Assembly (NCBI GenBank): GCA_028698995.1
Contig: JAQVVM010000031.1
Coordinates: 1-53,393 of the forward strand
Length of the DNA: 53,393 nt
Direction of reading: 5' to 3'
Source of the DNA: Bacteroidales bacterium
GTDB lineage: Bacteria > Bacteroidota > Bacteroidia > Bacteroidales > PXBB01
The position numbers were made by a program, and so were the translations under genes. A model generated the notes under the pieces. It had not been told where the DNA came from. It saw nothing but the letters and a program-made list of their open reading frames with translations, and ran no database searches. How positions within the stretch are numbered: the first letter of the stretch is position 1; each line of letters starts with the position of its first letter. Shown piece after piece: positions 44,000-52,641 of this stretch.

Positions 44000-44976
44000 T
44001 GAACTATTATAAATTCAACAGATTCGGGGACCGATCTGGTAAAGATAATCCTTGGAGGCATACTGCGCACAATAACCGGAAGTAATGTCGCATTATTGAT
44101 ATTTGAAGTATCAACAACAACTTCAAACATAGAGGGGCTTATATCATTGTAATCATTAAGCGCGGTTAAAAATATCACCTGCACTTTCTCAGGAAAAAGT
44201 TTCAAATGTCTGTTATCTTGAAACTCCGTTGTTTGAATGGGAACCGTCAGTTCTTTTTCAGTATATTTTTCAATGGGGATATGAATATTTACCTGATTGT
44301 GTGAAAGATAGCATCCATTCAAATCATTGAATTTAAGAGGCAGGGAAAAACTCCGGCTTTCGCTCAAAGTGCCTAAAACAGTATCAATAGTATAAACCTC
44401 ACTGATTTGTTCAATTATTTGTTTGCCTCCATAAACAACCACACTGTCAGGGGAAATTTTTACATCTCCATACAGGTAATTTGGTTTTTCGAGGCTATAT
44501 GTAAATGAATGACGGACAGGTATTTTTTTGCTGTTGGCTGCTTCCATCACAATTAATATTTCATCAAGAGACATGTCATAGAGAGCCTCTATATGACGGT
44601 ACTGAGCTATAATCTGAGGAGAAAGATCTTTTGTATTAATTTTCACAACTTGCCTCAAAGGACTGTTGGTATATGAAGGATAATTGGAAACATCAAGCTG
44701 TAAGCGATGTTGCTTATGTGTATTTTCAGTAAGGAGTTTAAAACCGTTTGCTTTAATTGAATAGTGAATAACTGTGTCTGCTTGGGTAATAAACTTACCT
44801 TCAGGAACATGTACAAAACTTATATGTACTTCTTGCCTGATTTCATAGTCCTTTGAGAATTTAATAACAAGCCAAAGTAGTGTAGAAAAAAACAGACATA
44901 CCAAAAAGATATAAAACCCAAACTTAGTTTTAAAAGGTTTTATACCCTCGGGTATTATGGATGGCTCATTATTCAA
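43996..44976 (-). CDS. CdaR/YbbR-like membrane-anchored protein
   Basis: A 326-residue protein with a short cytoplasmic N-terminus, one membrane helix (about 21-42, FYIFLVCLFFSTLLWLVI) and a large extracytoplasmic part made of beta-rich YbbR-like segments (for example YLYGDVKISPDSVVVYGGKQIIEQI and KLFPEKVQVIFL). In Firmicutes CdaR proteins bind and tune the cyclic-di-AMP synthase CdaA. No cdaA gene is in the window, so that role is not established here. Position between yajC and coaE supports the assignment. Confidence 0.75.
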   Translation of the reverse strand: MNNEPSIIPEGIKPFKTKFGFYIFLVCLFFSTLLWLVIKFSKDYEIRQEVHISFVHVPEGKFITQADTVIHYSIKANGFKLLTENTHKQHRLQLDVSNYPSYTNSPLRQVVKINTKDLSPQIIAQYRHIEALYDMSLDEILIVMEAANSKKIPVRHSFTYSLEKPNYLYGDVKISPDSVVVYGGKQIIEQISEVYTIDTVLGTLSESRSFSLPLKFNDLNGCYLSHNQVNIHIPIEKYTEKELTVPIQTTEFQDNRHLKLFPEKVQVIFLTALNDYNDISPSMFEVVVDTSNINNATLLPVIVRSMPPRIIFTRSVPESVEFIIVQ

Positions 44977-45015
44977 AGCTGAATAAAATTAATGAAGACT
45001 AAAAAACAGGATGAC

Positions 45016-45339
45016 CTATTTTTTCTCTTCAATTGTTTCACCGTTCATTGCAACGGCTGATTTCTCAATTCTAAGACGTGTTTGTCCTTCTACTTCAATA
45101 GTAAAGGTTGTATCTTGTTCTTCTACGATCTTGCCATGAATTCCACCAATAGTAACAATTTTGTCACCCTTTTTAAGATTCTCTCTGAATTTCTTTAATT
45201 CTTTTGTCTTTTTCATTTGAGGGCGAATCATAAAAAAATAAAAAACCACTATGATAAGAATAAGGGGTAAAAATGCACCTATACCACCTCCGGATCCACC
45301 TTCTTGTCCGGCCATTAATAAAATACTTAATAAATTCAT
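45016..45339 (-). CDS. yajC: Preprotein translocase subunit YajC
   Basis: Small membrane protein associated with SecDF, 107 residues. One membrane helix (about 20-42, [18 protein letters not shown]) is followed by [33 protein letters not shown], the diagnostic cytoplasmic stretch. It lies 32 bases after the DUF1573 gene and 39 bases before the cdaR-like gene. secDF is not in the window. Confidence 0.95.
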   Translation of the reverse strand: MNLLSILLMAGQEGGSGGGIGAFLPLILIIVVFYFFMIRPQMKKTKELKKFRENLKKGDKIVTIGGIHGKIVEEQDTTFTIEVEGQTRLRIEKSAVAMNGETIEEKK

Positions 45340-45371
45340 TGTGTTTAGTTTAGTTAAAAATTAAATTTAAA

Positions 45372-45824
45372 TTAGGGAATGACAACATTTGCTTTGATCG
45401 TAATTACGGTTGTATTGGGTTGCGTATTTGCAACAATAGACACGCGTTGGTTCTGAAAACCACTCTTTCCATTGGTATTAAATGAGACCTCTACAACACC
45501 AGACTCTCCCGGAGCTATCGGTTGTCGGGGATAGTTTGGAATAGTACATCCACAACCGGCATTGGCAGATGCAATAACGAGATCAGATGTTCCTTCATTT
45601 TTAAATTTGAAGGCATAACTTACACGTTCTCCCTGAATAAGCTGACCAAAATCATGTTCTGTTTTATCAAATTTAAGAACAGGTAAACTTCCTTCAGCCA
45701 CAGTACCATCTGCTGAATTGGGATTATTTACGACTGTGGTTGGAACTCTTCCTTCTTCACCGGAGCCACATGCAGAGAGTGAAAGAATTACAAGTAAAGC
45801 ATAAAAAACAGATATTCTTTTCAT
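45372..45824 (-). CDS. DUF1573 domain lipoprotein
   Basis: A 150-residue predicted lipoprotein from the ATG at 45822-45824. The lipobox is LSAC (Cys19), then a Gly/Asn/Thr-rich spacer. The DUF1573 Ig-like fold follows, with EHDFGQLIQGERVSYAFKFKN, the signature SANAGCGCTIP and PGESGVVEVSFNTNGKSGFQ. The frame is open to 45911, but that would destroy the signal peptide, and a -7 box lies at 45851-45858. The domain's function is unknown. It heads the yajC-cdaR-coaE operon. Confidence 0.88.
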   Translation of the reverse strand: MKRISVFYALLVILSLSACGSGEEGRVPTTVVNNPNSADGTVAEGSLPVLKFDKTEHDFGQLIQGERVSYAFKFKNEGTSDLVIASANAGCGCTIPNYPRQPIAPGESGVVEVSFNTNGKSGFQNQRVSIVANTQPNTTVITIKANVVIP

Positions 45825-45850
45825 AGATAATGATAATTTAAAAACGTTTG

Positions 45851-45858
45851 CAAAATTA
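45851..45858 (-). promoter_or_regulatory. -7 promoter box for the DUF1573-yajC-cdaR-coaE operon
   Basis: The minus strand reads TAATTTTG with a TTG 16 bases further upstream (45877-45875). It lies 26 bases before the chosen DUF1573 ATG. Confidence 0.55.
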
Positions 45859-45937
45859 CAAATTTTATTTAATTCAAAAGCATTTAAAATGGGGGAAAAA
45901 AATGCCCCCATTCACATTTTTTAAAATTAAATTTATA

Positions 45938-45945
45938 TAACTTTG
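45938..45945 (+). promoter_or_regulatory. -7 promoter box for fba
   Basis: TAACTTTG matches TAnnTTTG, 26 bases upstream of the aldolase ATG. It points away from the DUF1573 promoter in the divergent intergenic region. Confidence 0.55.
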
Positions 45946-45971
45946 CTTGATAAATTTAAAAACAAGAAATC

Positions 45972-47045
45972 ATGTCAGAAAAAGTATTCAGCAAAATTAA
46001 GCCCGGAGTAGTTACCGGCAGTGATATTCAAGAATTATTTCGCATAGCCAAAGCCAATAAGTTTGCCATCCCAGCTGTAAATGTCGTAGGTACAAACTCA
46101 ATAAATGCTGTTCTTGAGGCAGCTGCATTGGTAAATTCACCTGTTATTGTTCAGTTCTCCAATGGGGGTGCCCAGTTTTATGCAGGCAAATCATTGAAAG
46201 GAAGCAATGCTTCTATAGCCGGTGCTGTTTCAGGAGCCATGCATGTGCATCTTCTTGCCGAACTATATAACATACCTGTTCTCATGCATACCGATCATGC
46301 TGCCAAAAAATTACTGCCATGGATAGATGGTTTGCTTGATGAAGGGGAAAAGTACTATAAAAAACACGGCAAACCACTTTACAGTTCACATATGCTTGAC
46401 CTGTCAGAAGAATCACTTGAAGAAAATATTGCCATCTGCAAAAAATATCTGGAACGCATGAGCAAAATAGGCATGACTTTAGAAATTGAACTTGGCATAA
46501 CAGGAGGCGAAGAAGATGGTGTTGACAACACAGGTGTTGAAAGCTCAAGGCTCTACACCCAACCAAAAGAAGTAGCTTATGCCTATGAAGAACTGATGAA
46601 AGTGAGCAGTAACTTTACGATTGCTGCATCATTTGGCAATGTTCATGGTGTTTATAAACCGGGCAACGTTAAACTGCAACCCAAAATTTTAATGAACTCC
46701 CAAAAATTTATACAAGAAAAATTTAAGACCCTGGAAAATCCTGTAAATTTTGTTTTCCATGGTGGCTCAGGCTCCAGCCAGGAAGAGATTAGAGAAGCTA
46801 TTAATTATGGTGTTATTAAAATGAATATTGATACTGATACCCAATGGGCATACTGGGAAGGCGTACTCAATTTCTACAAATCGAAAGAAGCTTATTTGCA
46901 AGGTCAAATTGGGAACCCAGAAGGTGAAGAAAAACCCAATAAAAAATTCTATGACCCCAGAGCATGGCTAAGAGAAGGTGAAAACACAATGGTTTCAAGA
47001 TTGAAAAAAGCATTTGAAGACCTGAATGCCATTGACAGGAATTAA
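45972..47045 (+). CDS. fba: Class II fructose-bisphosphate aldolase
   Basis: Zinc-dependent glycolytic aldolase that splits fructose 1,6-bisphosphate, 357 residues, the length of the E. coli class IIA form. Motifs include AIPAVNVVGTNSINAVLEAA, VLMHTDHAAKKLLPW with a zinc-binding His and the catalytic Asp, LEIELGITGGEEDGVDN, GNVHGVYKPGNVKL (zinc His), FHGGSGSSQEEI (zinc His and phosphate binding) and VIKMNIDTDTQWA. It carries its own promoter, and the alpha/beta hydrolase gene starts six bases after its stop. Confidence 0.95.
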   Translation: MSEKVFSKIKPGVVTGSDIQELFRIAKANKFAIPAVNVVGTNSINAVLEAAALVNSPVIVQFSNGGAQFYAGKSLKGSNASIAGAVSGAMHVHLLAELYNIPVLMHTDHAAKKLLPWIDGLLDEGEKYYKKHGKPLYSSHMLDLSEESLEENIAICKKYLERMSKIGMTLEIELGITGGEEDGVDNTGVESSRLYTQPKEVAYAYEELMKVSSNFTIAASFGNVHGVYKPGNVKLQPKILMNSQKFIQEKFKTLENPVNFVFHGGSGSSQEEIREAINYGVIKMNIDTDTQWAYWEGVLNFYKSKEAYLQGQIGNPEGEEKPNKKFYDPRAWLREGENTMVSRLKKAFEDLNAIDRN

Positions 47046-47051
47046 ACTGAA

Positions 47052-48008
47052 ATGGCCACTCTAATTAAAAATTACATCTTTCTCAAATTTTTATTTTTAT
47101 CCATTTTTCTCTGTTTTAATACGTATTCAAAGGCACAGGGACCTCAAGTCGGTCCATTCGAAAACAGCGTATTTGTGGAAGTTGATGGCATGCAAATCCA
47201 CTATCGTTATTGGGCAGACAGCCTTCACAACGACACCCTGCCATTTGTATTGCTTGTGCATGGAATGGGTGCTTCCACTTATTCATGGCGATATAATATT
47301 CAGGTTTTACTTGATGCCGGTTATAAGGTTGTGGCAGTGGATGTGCCACCTTACGGCTATAGTGATAAAAATACATCTTTTAATCACACATCCCGTAACA
47401 GAGCATTGCTATTCTGGCGGCTTCTTGAAAGAATCAACAACCACACAAAATGGCACCTTGTTGGACATTCAATGGGTGGAGGTATCGTTCAATATATGGC
47501 TATGCTTGAACCACTCAAAACAGAAAGCGTGGTCTTTGTTGATCCTGCTCTGATAGGTCTAATAGAGAACAAACAAAGAGACATGGATGCTTTATTAAAA
47601 TTTCAACCCTTTCTGAAACTAATAAATGCAGTTGGAGAACATTACCTTATCAAGCCCCAAAATGTTTCTAAACTACTGGCATCTGCCTATGGAATTACAC
47701 CCGATATGGCTACAGTTCAAGAATATCACAAAGCTTTAACCCAGCCAGAAACAGTGAATGGAATTATAAGTTCTTTTTCAAATACTATCAATGAGGAATT
47801 TATTGATAGTATAGAATTTAAAACACCGGCTATTGCAATATGGGGAAGCAAGGACAGATGGGTACCTTACAATATGATGAAACCATACCTAAAAAAACTT
47901 CCAACTGTAACACCTGTTATTATCAATAATGCAGGTCATTGCCCAATGGAAACCCACCCTACTGAATTTAACGCAATTATTCTAGATTTTTTAAAAAATG
48001 GGAAATAG
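47052..48008 (+). CDS. Alpha/beta hydrolase, probably exported
   Basis: A 318-residue hydrolase. The N-terminus has a hydrophobic segment (about 7-25) ending NTYSKAQG, consistent with a signal peptide. The fold shows the oxyanion region LLVHGMGASTYSWR, the nucleophile elbow LVGHSMGGG with Ser, an acidic residue in AIWGSKDRWVP and the His in NAGHCPMETHP. This gives a complete Ser-Asp-His triad. The substrate is unknown; esters or lipids are typical. It follows fba by 6 bases and converges with lon, 8 bases apart. Confidence 0.87.
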   Translation: MATLIKNYIFLKFLFLSIFLCFNTYSKAQGPQVGPFENSVFVEVDGMQIHYRYWADSLHNDTLPFVLLVHGMGASTYSWRYNIQVLLDAGYKVVAVDVPPYGYSDKNTSFNHTSRNRALLFWRLLERINNHTKWHLVGHSMGGGIVQYMAMLEPLKTESVVFVDPALIGLIENKQRDMDALLKFQPFLKLINAVGEHYLIKPQNVSKLLASAYGITPDMATVQEYHKALTQPETVNGIISSFSNTINEEFIDSIEFKTPAIAIWGSKDRWVPYNMMKPYLKKLPTVTPVIINNAGHCPMETHPTEFNAIILDFLKNGK

Positions 48009-48016
48009 TAAAACGT

Positions 48017-50443
48017 TTACTTTCTCTGAAGAATGATTTCAATTACTTCTATCATCTCATCAATATAATGAAAATTCAATCCTTCAAGATATAAGTTTTT
48101 AATCTCTAGTATATCTTTTTTATTGTCTTTGGGAAGTATAATGTCTTTGTATCCATAACGCTTGGCAGCGAGAATTTTTTCTTTAATCCCGCCAACCGGC
48201 AATACTTTTCCCCGAAGGGTAATCTCTCCAGTCATGGCAATTAAGGGATTAACCCTACGGTCTGTAAAGAGCGAGCTTAAAGCAGCAAACATCGTAATAC
48301 CAGCTGATGGACCATCCTTGGGTGTAGCCCCTTCAGGAATATGAATATGAACATGCCACTTTTCAAATTCATCAGGATTGATGTCCAATACTTCTGCATG
48401 AGCTTTAAGGTACTCAAATGCAATGCTGGCAGATTCTTTCATGACATCACCCATGTTTCCTGTGATGGCAAAAGTGCCTTTACCTTTACTGCGACTGACC
48501 TCAACGAATAAAATTTCACCTCCCACAGCAGTCCATGCCAAACCTGTAACAACACCATGAATATCCGGATTGAGCTTTATATCTTTAGAATATCTTGGTG
48601 CTCCCAAAACTTTCACAAGGTCTTCCTTCGAAATCTTTTTATCAGGATTATTTCCTGCTACAATATCTTTAGCTTTATTTCTGATGATTTTTGCTATGTT
48701 TTTCTCAAGAGCCCTTACTCCTGATTCGCGTGTATAATCTTCAATCAGACTTTTTAACACCAAAGGTGTCATCGAAAATTTGTTACTTTCAAGGCCATGT
48801 TCAATAAGCTGTTTAGGTAATAGGTGGCGTTTTGCAATTTCAGATTTTTCTTCAAGAATATATCCCGAAATATCAACAATTTCCATCCTGTCAAGAAGTG
48901 CAGGTTGCACTGTAGAAAGCGTATTGGCTGTAGCAATAAATAATACTTTAGATAAATCAAAACCAAGTTCGAGAAAATTATCCCTGAAATCATTATTCTG
49001 TTCGGGGTCTAATACTTCAAGAAGCGCAGATGAGGGATCTCCGTTAAAATTATGGCCTCCGACTTTGTCAATTTCATCAAGGACAAAAACAGGGTTTGCT
49101 GATTTAATACGTTTAAGACTTTGAATAATTCGCCCGGGCATAGCACCGACATAAGTTTTCCTATGACCTCTTATTTCAGCTTCGTCTCTTAACCCTCCTA
49201 ATGACATGCGGATGTATTTGCGTCCCATTGCCTCGGCAATAGATTTACCAAGAGATGTTTTTCCAACACCGGGAGGGCCAACCAAACAAAGAATAGGGGA
49301 TTTAAGACTGTCCTTTAATTTAATAACGGCCAAATGTTCCAAAATTCTGTCTTTTACTTTCTCTAGACCGAAGTGGTCGCGATCCAAAATCTTCTGTGCT
49401 TTAGCAATATCAATTTTATCGGTAGTAGTTTCGTTCCAAGGTAATTCAACAAGGGTTTCCAAGTAGTTTAGCTGTACAGAATATTCTGCTGCTGCAACAT
49501 TCATTCTCATCAACTTTTGAAGCTCTTTTTGGAAAACATCTTCAACTTCTTTTGCCCACTTCTTATTTTTTGCTTTATTCTTCAATTCTAACATTTCCTG
49601 CTCGTTTGGGTTTCCTCCCAACTCTTCCTGAATAGTTTTTAATTGTTGATGCAAAAGATAATCTCTTTGTTGCTTATTGATATCCGTTTTAACTTTGTTC
49701 TGAATCTGATTTTTAAGTTCAACAACCTGAATTTCCTTCATCAAATGAGAGAGAATGGTGTTGGCTCTTTTTGTAATATCATCAATTTCAAGAATTCTTT
49801 GTTTTTCGGTAATATTTACATTAAGATTAGATGCTATAAAGTTTATTAAGAATACGGGACTTTCAATGTTGTTTATTGCAAATGAAGCCTCCGGTGGTAT
49901 ATTGGGTGAGGTTTTTATAAGCTTGTTAGATAAATCTTTTATCGATTCGATAAGTGCTTTGAAATTTCTTTCTTTAACAGGGAAGTCAGGGGTTTGACGC
50001 ATTTTAATCTGAGCAAGAAAATACGGTAACTCTGTAATCATCTCAGTAATTTCAAAAGTTCTTTTTCCCTGAATGATTATAGTAGTTGAATCATCAGGCA
50101 TTTTAAGAACTTTCATTATATGGGCAACTGTACCTGTCGAATATATATCATCTTTTGAAGGATCCTCTATACTGGAATCTTTTTGGGCTACTACGCCAAT
50201 GAGACTTTTTTTCGCATAGGCATTTTTTACCAATTTAATTGATTTCTCACGACCAACAGTAATGGGAATAACTACCCCGGGAAAAAGAACTGTATTGCGC
50301 AAGGGTAATATTGGTAATGTTTCGGGGTATTTGTCATTCAGTTCCTTGTCATAATCTTCATTAGAATACAAAGGAATAAAATCTGATTCACGATCTATCA
50401 TGTCAGAAAGTTCATTAAATTCATTTTCAAAAAAGTTATTCAT
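48017..50443 (-). CDS. lon: ATP-dependent protease La (Lon)
   Basis: Cytoplasmic AAA+ protease of 808 residues that removes misfolded and regulatory proteins. The N-terminal substrate-binding domain starts at about residue 38 ([19 protein letters not shown]). The AAA+ module has Walker [14 protein letters not shown] and Walker B FVLDEIDK. The protease domain has [10 protein letters not shown] with catalytic Ser713 and [14 protein letters not shown] with catalytic Lys756. Their 43-residue spacing is as in E. coli Lon. The 260-base upstream gap shows no HrcA (CIRCE) site and no clear TAnnTTTG box, so its promoter is not identified. Confidence 0.96.
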   Translation of the reverse strand: MNNFFENEFNELSDMIDRESDFIPLYSNEDYDKELNDKYPETLPILPLRNTVLFPGVVIPITVGREKSIKLVKNAYAKKSLIGVVAQKDSSIEDPSKDDIYSTGTVAHIMKVLKMPDDSTTIIIQGKRTFEITEMITELPYFLAQIKMRQTPDFPVKERNFKALIESIKDLSNKLIKTSPNIPPEASFAINNIESPVFLINFIASNLNVNITEKQRILEIDDITKRANTILSHLMKEIQVVELKNQIQNKVKTDINKQQRDYLLHQQLKTIQEELGGNPNEQEMLELKNKAKNKKWAKEVEDVFQKELQKLMRMNVAAAEYSVQLNYLETLVELPWNETTTDKIDIAKAQKILDRDHFGLEKVKDRILEHLAVIKLKDSLKSPILCLVGPPGVGKTSLGKSIAEAMGRKYIRMSLGGLRDEAEIRGHRKTYVGAMPGRIIQSLKRIKSANPVFVLDEIDKVGGHNFNGDPSSALLEVLDPEQNNDFRDNFLELGFDLSKVLFIATANTLSTVQPALLDRMEIVDISGYILEEKSEIAKRHLLPKQLIEHGLESNKFSMTPLVLKSLIEDYTRESGVRALEKNIAKIIRNKAKDIVAGNNPDKKISKEDLVKVLGAPRYSKDIKLNPDIHGVVTGLAWTAVGGEILFVEVSRSKGKGTFAITGNMGDVMKESASIAFEYLKAHAEVLDINPDEFEKWHVHIHIPEGATPKDGPSAGITMFAALSSLFTDRRVNPLIAMTGEITLRGKVLPVGGIKEKILAAKRYGYKDIILPKDNKKDILEIKNLYLEGLNFHYIDEMIEVIEIILQRK

Positions 50444-50703
50444 ATCAATCCATTTTTATGTCAAATTGTCATACTATTAAATAAATGTGTCTTTTTGCCG
50501 TACTTTTAAAATCATGAATTAATTTCTTTCCGATTTAAATCATGTATTATCAAATACTTACAAATACAGTGTGATAATTTATGCAATAGTTCAAAGAGGA
50601 TAATCAAAAACAATGCTATTGAAAAAAGTACTGTTCTTAAAATACAGAATTTATTTAGCTCTTGTTTTTAAAAGTAAAAAAAGAATTGACTCCATTAATT
50701 ATT

Positions 50704-51891
50704 TTAGATAAACTTATATTGAAGTGTTTTGTCATAAATAGTCCTTAATATTTCATCCTCAATTTCATCAAATTTCATATTCCTGCGTGTCATTACCCTT
50801 TTAGCAACATCAATTGCTTTATTTATTTCATAATTTACAAAACCATTTACGCCTCCCCAAGAAAATGAAGGTATAAAATTGCGTTGAAAACCGGCTCCAA
50901 AAATACTGGCACTAACACCAACCACCGTACCTGTATTAAACATAGTGTTGATGCCACATTTTGAATGATCTCCCATAATTAATCCACAGAATTGCATGCC
51001 GGTATTTTCAAATTTTGTTGTGGCATAATTCCAAAGTTTTACTTCTTCATAATTGTTTTTAAGGTTTGAGTTATTGCTGTCTGCACCAATATTGCACCAT
51101 TCACCAATAACTGAATTACCAAGAAAGCCATCATGGGCTTTATTGGAATAACCAAAAACGACAGAGTTACTGACTTCACCTCCAACTTTAGAGTATGGAC
51201 CTATGGTTGTACCCCCATAAATCTTAGCACCCATTTTTAATACGGCATGATCACATAAAGCAAATGGTCCTCTAACCAAACTCCCCTCCATTATTTCTGC
51301 ATCATGTCCAATATAAATTGGGCCATCAGTACTGTTTAACACGGCACATTCGATGTTGGCTCCTTTTTCAATAAAAATATCATTCCCTATAATCTTGTTT
51401 GTTTTGCTGAGTACATGTGAATTACGTCCTTTTGTTAAAAGTAAATAATCTTCTCGCAATGCGGCATCATTAAGCCTGAAAATATCCCAAAGAAAATTAA
51501 GCTTCAATTTCAGATTATTGGTAGTTATACTTTCTTCCTTGTTCCCTGAACAATCAAATGACATTGTTTTTAATCCTTTCAGATTCACATACATGGCAAT
51601 AATTGTTTCATCAGAAACCAACACCTGATTTGGCCCCAAATTTTTAACTTCCTCAACCAGCCTTTCATTTGGGAAAACAGAACCATTAATTAAAATGTTC
51701 TGTGTATCCTGAACAATCGGATATTTTTTACTTAGGTATCCTTCTGTTAACGAAGAGGTTTTCACCCCTAAATGTTTTTCCCATTTTTCTCTTATCGTTA
51801 GAATACCAACTCTTATATCAGCTACAGTGCGTAAGAATGTAAAAGGAAGGAGATTATTTCGAACATTGTCATCAAATAAAATGTAATTCAT
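50704..51891 (-). CDS. Alternative GlmU-type sugar nucleotidyltransferase/acetyltransferase
   Basis: A 395-residue protein with an N-terminal nucleotidyltransferase-like domain (about 1-150) opening MNYILFDDNVRNNLLPFTFLR. The C-terminal left-handed beta-helix (about 165-350) shows hexapeptide repeats such as IFIEKGANIECAVL, IYIGHDAEIMEGSLVRG and KIYGGTTIGPYSKVGG. This is the Bacteroidota GlmU-like family, thought to make UDP-GlcNAc from glucosamine 1-phosphate. The classic LAAGxGTRM pyrophosphorylase loop of GlmU is absent, as is usual for this family. It has no obvious operon partners. A strong terminator just upstream separates it from rpmE2. Confidence 0.85.
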   Translation of the reverse strand: MNYILFDDNVRNNLLPFTFLRTVADIRVGILTIREKWEKHLGVKTSSLTEGYLSKKYPIVQDTQNILINGSVFPNERLVEEVKNLGPNQVLVSDETIIAMYVNLKGLKTMSFDCSGNKEESITTNNLKLKLNFLWDIFRLNDAALREDYLLLTKGRNSHVLSKTNKIIGNDIFIEKGANIECAVLNSTDGPIYIGHDAEIMEGSLVRGPFALCDHAVLKMGAKIYGGTTIGPYSKVGGEVSNSVVFGYSNKAHDGFLGNSVIGEWCNIGADSNNSNLKNNYEEVKLWNYATTKFENTGMQFCGLIMGDHSKCGINTMFNTGTVVGVSASIFGAGFQRNFIPSFSWGGVNGFVNYEINKAIDVAKRVMTRRNMKFDEIEDEILRTIYDKTLQYKFI

Positions 51892-51942
51892 CGCATTTTT
51901 ATTTATTAATTATTCTATAAAATTATAAAATTTTCTTAAACC

Positions 51943-51975
51943 AAAAAAAAAACCCTTGTAAACAGGGTTTTTTTT
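51943..51975 (-). terminator. Intrinsic terminator downstream of rpmE2
   Basis: AAAAAACCCT (51947-51956) and AGGGTTTTTT (51964-51973) form a perfect 10-base stem with a 7-base loop. On the minus strand the stem is followed by a run of about ten T residues. It lies 25 bases after the rpmE2 stop and is the clearest Rho-independent terminator in the window. The A-run on the other side could also let it work on the plus strand. Confidence 0.85.
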
Positions 51976-52000
51976 AATAAAAAGTTTATAGTCAACAAAT

Positions 52001-52267
52001 TTATTGTTGTTTCATGTCGAGATGTTTCTGATATCTATTTCTGAATTTATCTACACGACCGGCAGTATCAACAAGCTTCATTTTTCCGGTATAAAACGGA
52101 TGAGAAGTATAAGAAATTTCCAGTTTAATCAATGGATATTCTATCCCATCTTCCAATACTATAGTTTCTTTTGTTTTTGCAGTTGACCTTGTTACAAAGG
52201 TATAATCATTTGACATGTCTTTAAATGCAACTAATCTGTAATCTTTAGGATGGATATCTTTTTTCAT
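52001..52267 (-). CDS. rpmE2: Type B 50S ribosomal protein L31
   Basis: Ribosomal protein of 88 residues. The sequence [24 protein letters not shown], then [19 protein letters not shown] and [11 protein letters not shown], is the bL31 pattern. The zinc-binding CxxC residues of type A are absent, which makes it the type B, zinc-independent form. A -7 promoter box lies 29 bases before its ATG and a strong terminator follows, so it is probably a single-gene transcript. Confidence 0.95.
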   Translation of the reverse strand: MKKDIHPKDYRLVAFKDMSNDYTFVTRSTAKTKETIVLEDGIEYPLIKLEISYTSHPFYTGKMKLVDTAGRVDKFRNRYQKHLDMKQQ

Positions 52268-52296
52268 TATTGTAAGTATTTCTGATTTTGAGGGTG

Positions 52297-52304
52297 CAAA
52301 GATA
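52297..52304 (-). promoter_or_regulatory. -7 promoter box for rpmE2
   Basis: The minus strand reads TATCTTTG, matching TAnnTTTG, 29 bases upstream of the rpmE2 start. No clear -33 TTG is seen. Confidence 0.55.
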
Positions 52305-52349
52305 ATAATAAATTTAATACACAGGTAAATAAATTAAAAAAAAATCCAT

Positions 52350-52628
52350 TTACTTATTTTTCTCATTTACAATAAAATCGGCAATGCTATTAATGGACTG
52401 CAATACAGAACGCGCCAGATTCTGATCGTCTATTCTAACTTCGTACTTTTGCTGCAGCGCAATTACAATCTCCAAAGAATCGATGGAATCGAGCTGCAGA
52501 ACATTTTCCGGAGAGAATAAAGGCACACTGTCATTAATTTCTTCAGGTTTAATGTCGGGAATTTTAAGGGTGTCAAGGATGAGCTGTTTTATCTCTAAAT
52601 TTAGTTTGTCTCGATTAAAATCTTCCAT
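52350..52628 (-). CDS. Acyl carrier protein
   Basis: A 92-residue carrier protein from the ATG at 52626-52628. The helical pattern LNLEIKQLILDTLKI, then the phosphopantetheine site QLDSIDSLEIVIALQQKY with Ser48, and the final helix SINSIADFIVNEK are typical. The DSID form, instead of the fatty-acid ACP DSLD, suggests a specialised ACP of a secondary or unusual lipid pathway. The frame is open to 52697, but the shorter start avoids overlap with the upstream gene ending at 52642. A -7 box lies at 52659-52666. Its neighbour is a BtrH-like gene, and BtrH enzymes take acyl groups from ACPs. Confidence 0.85.
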   Translation of the reverse strand: MEDFNRDKLNLEIKQLILDTLKIPDIKPEEINDSVPLFSPENVLQLDSIDSLEIVIALQQKYEVRIDDQNLARSVLQSINSIADFIVNEKNK

Positions 52629-52641
52629 ATCATCATTAATT

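Noticed and set aside
45825..45911. 29-residue extension of the DUF1573 protein
   Set aside because: It would bury the lipoprotein signal peptide, and a -7 box lies within it.
50444..50703. Search for a heat-shock operator or small gene upstream of lon
   Set aside because: No CIRCE-like repeat, no clear promoter box and no open frame of note were found in these 260 bases.
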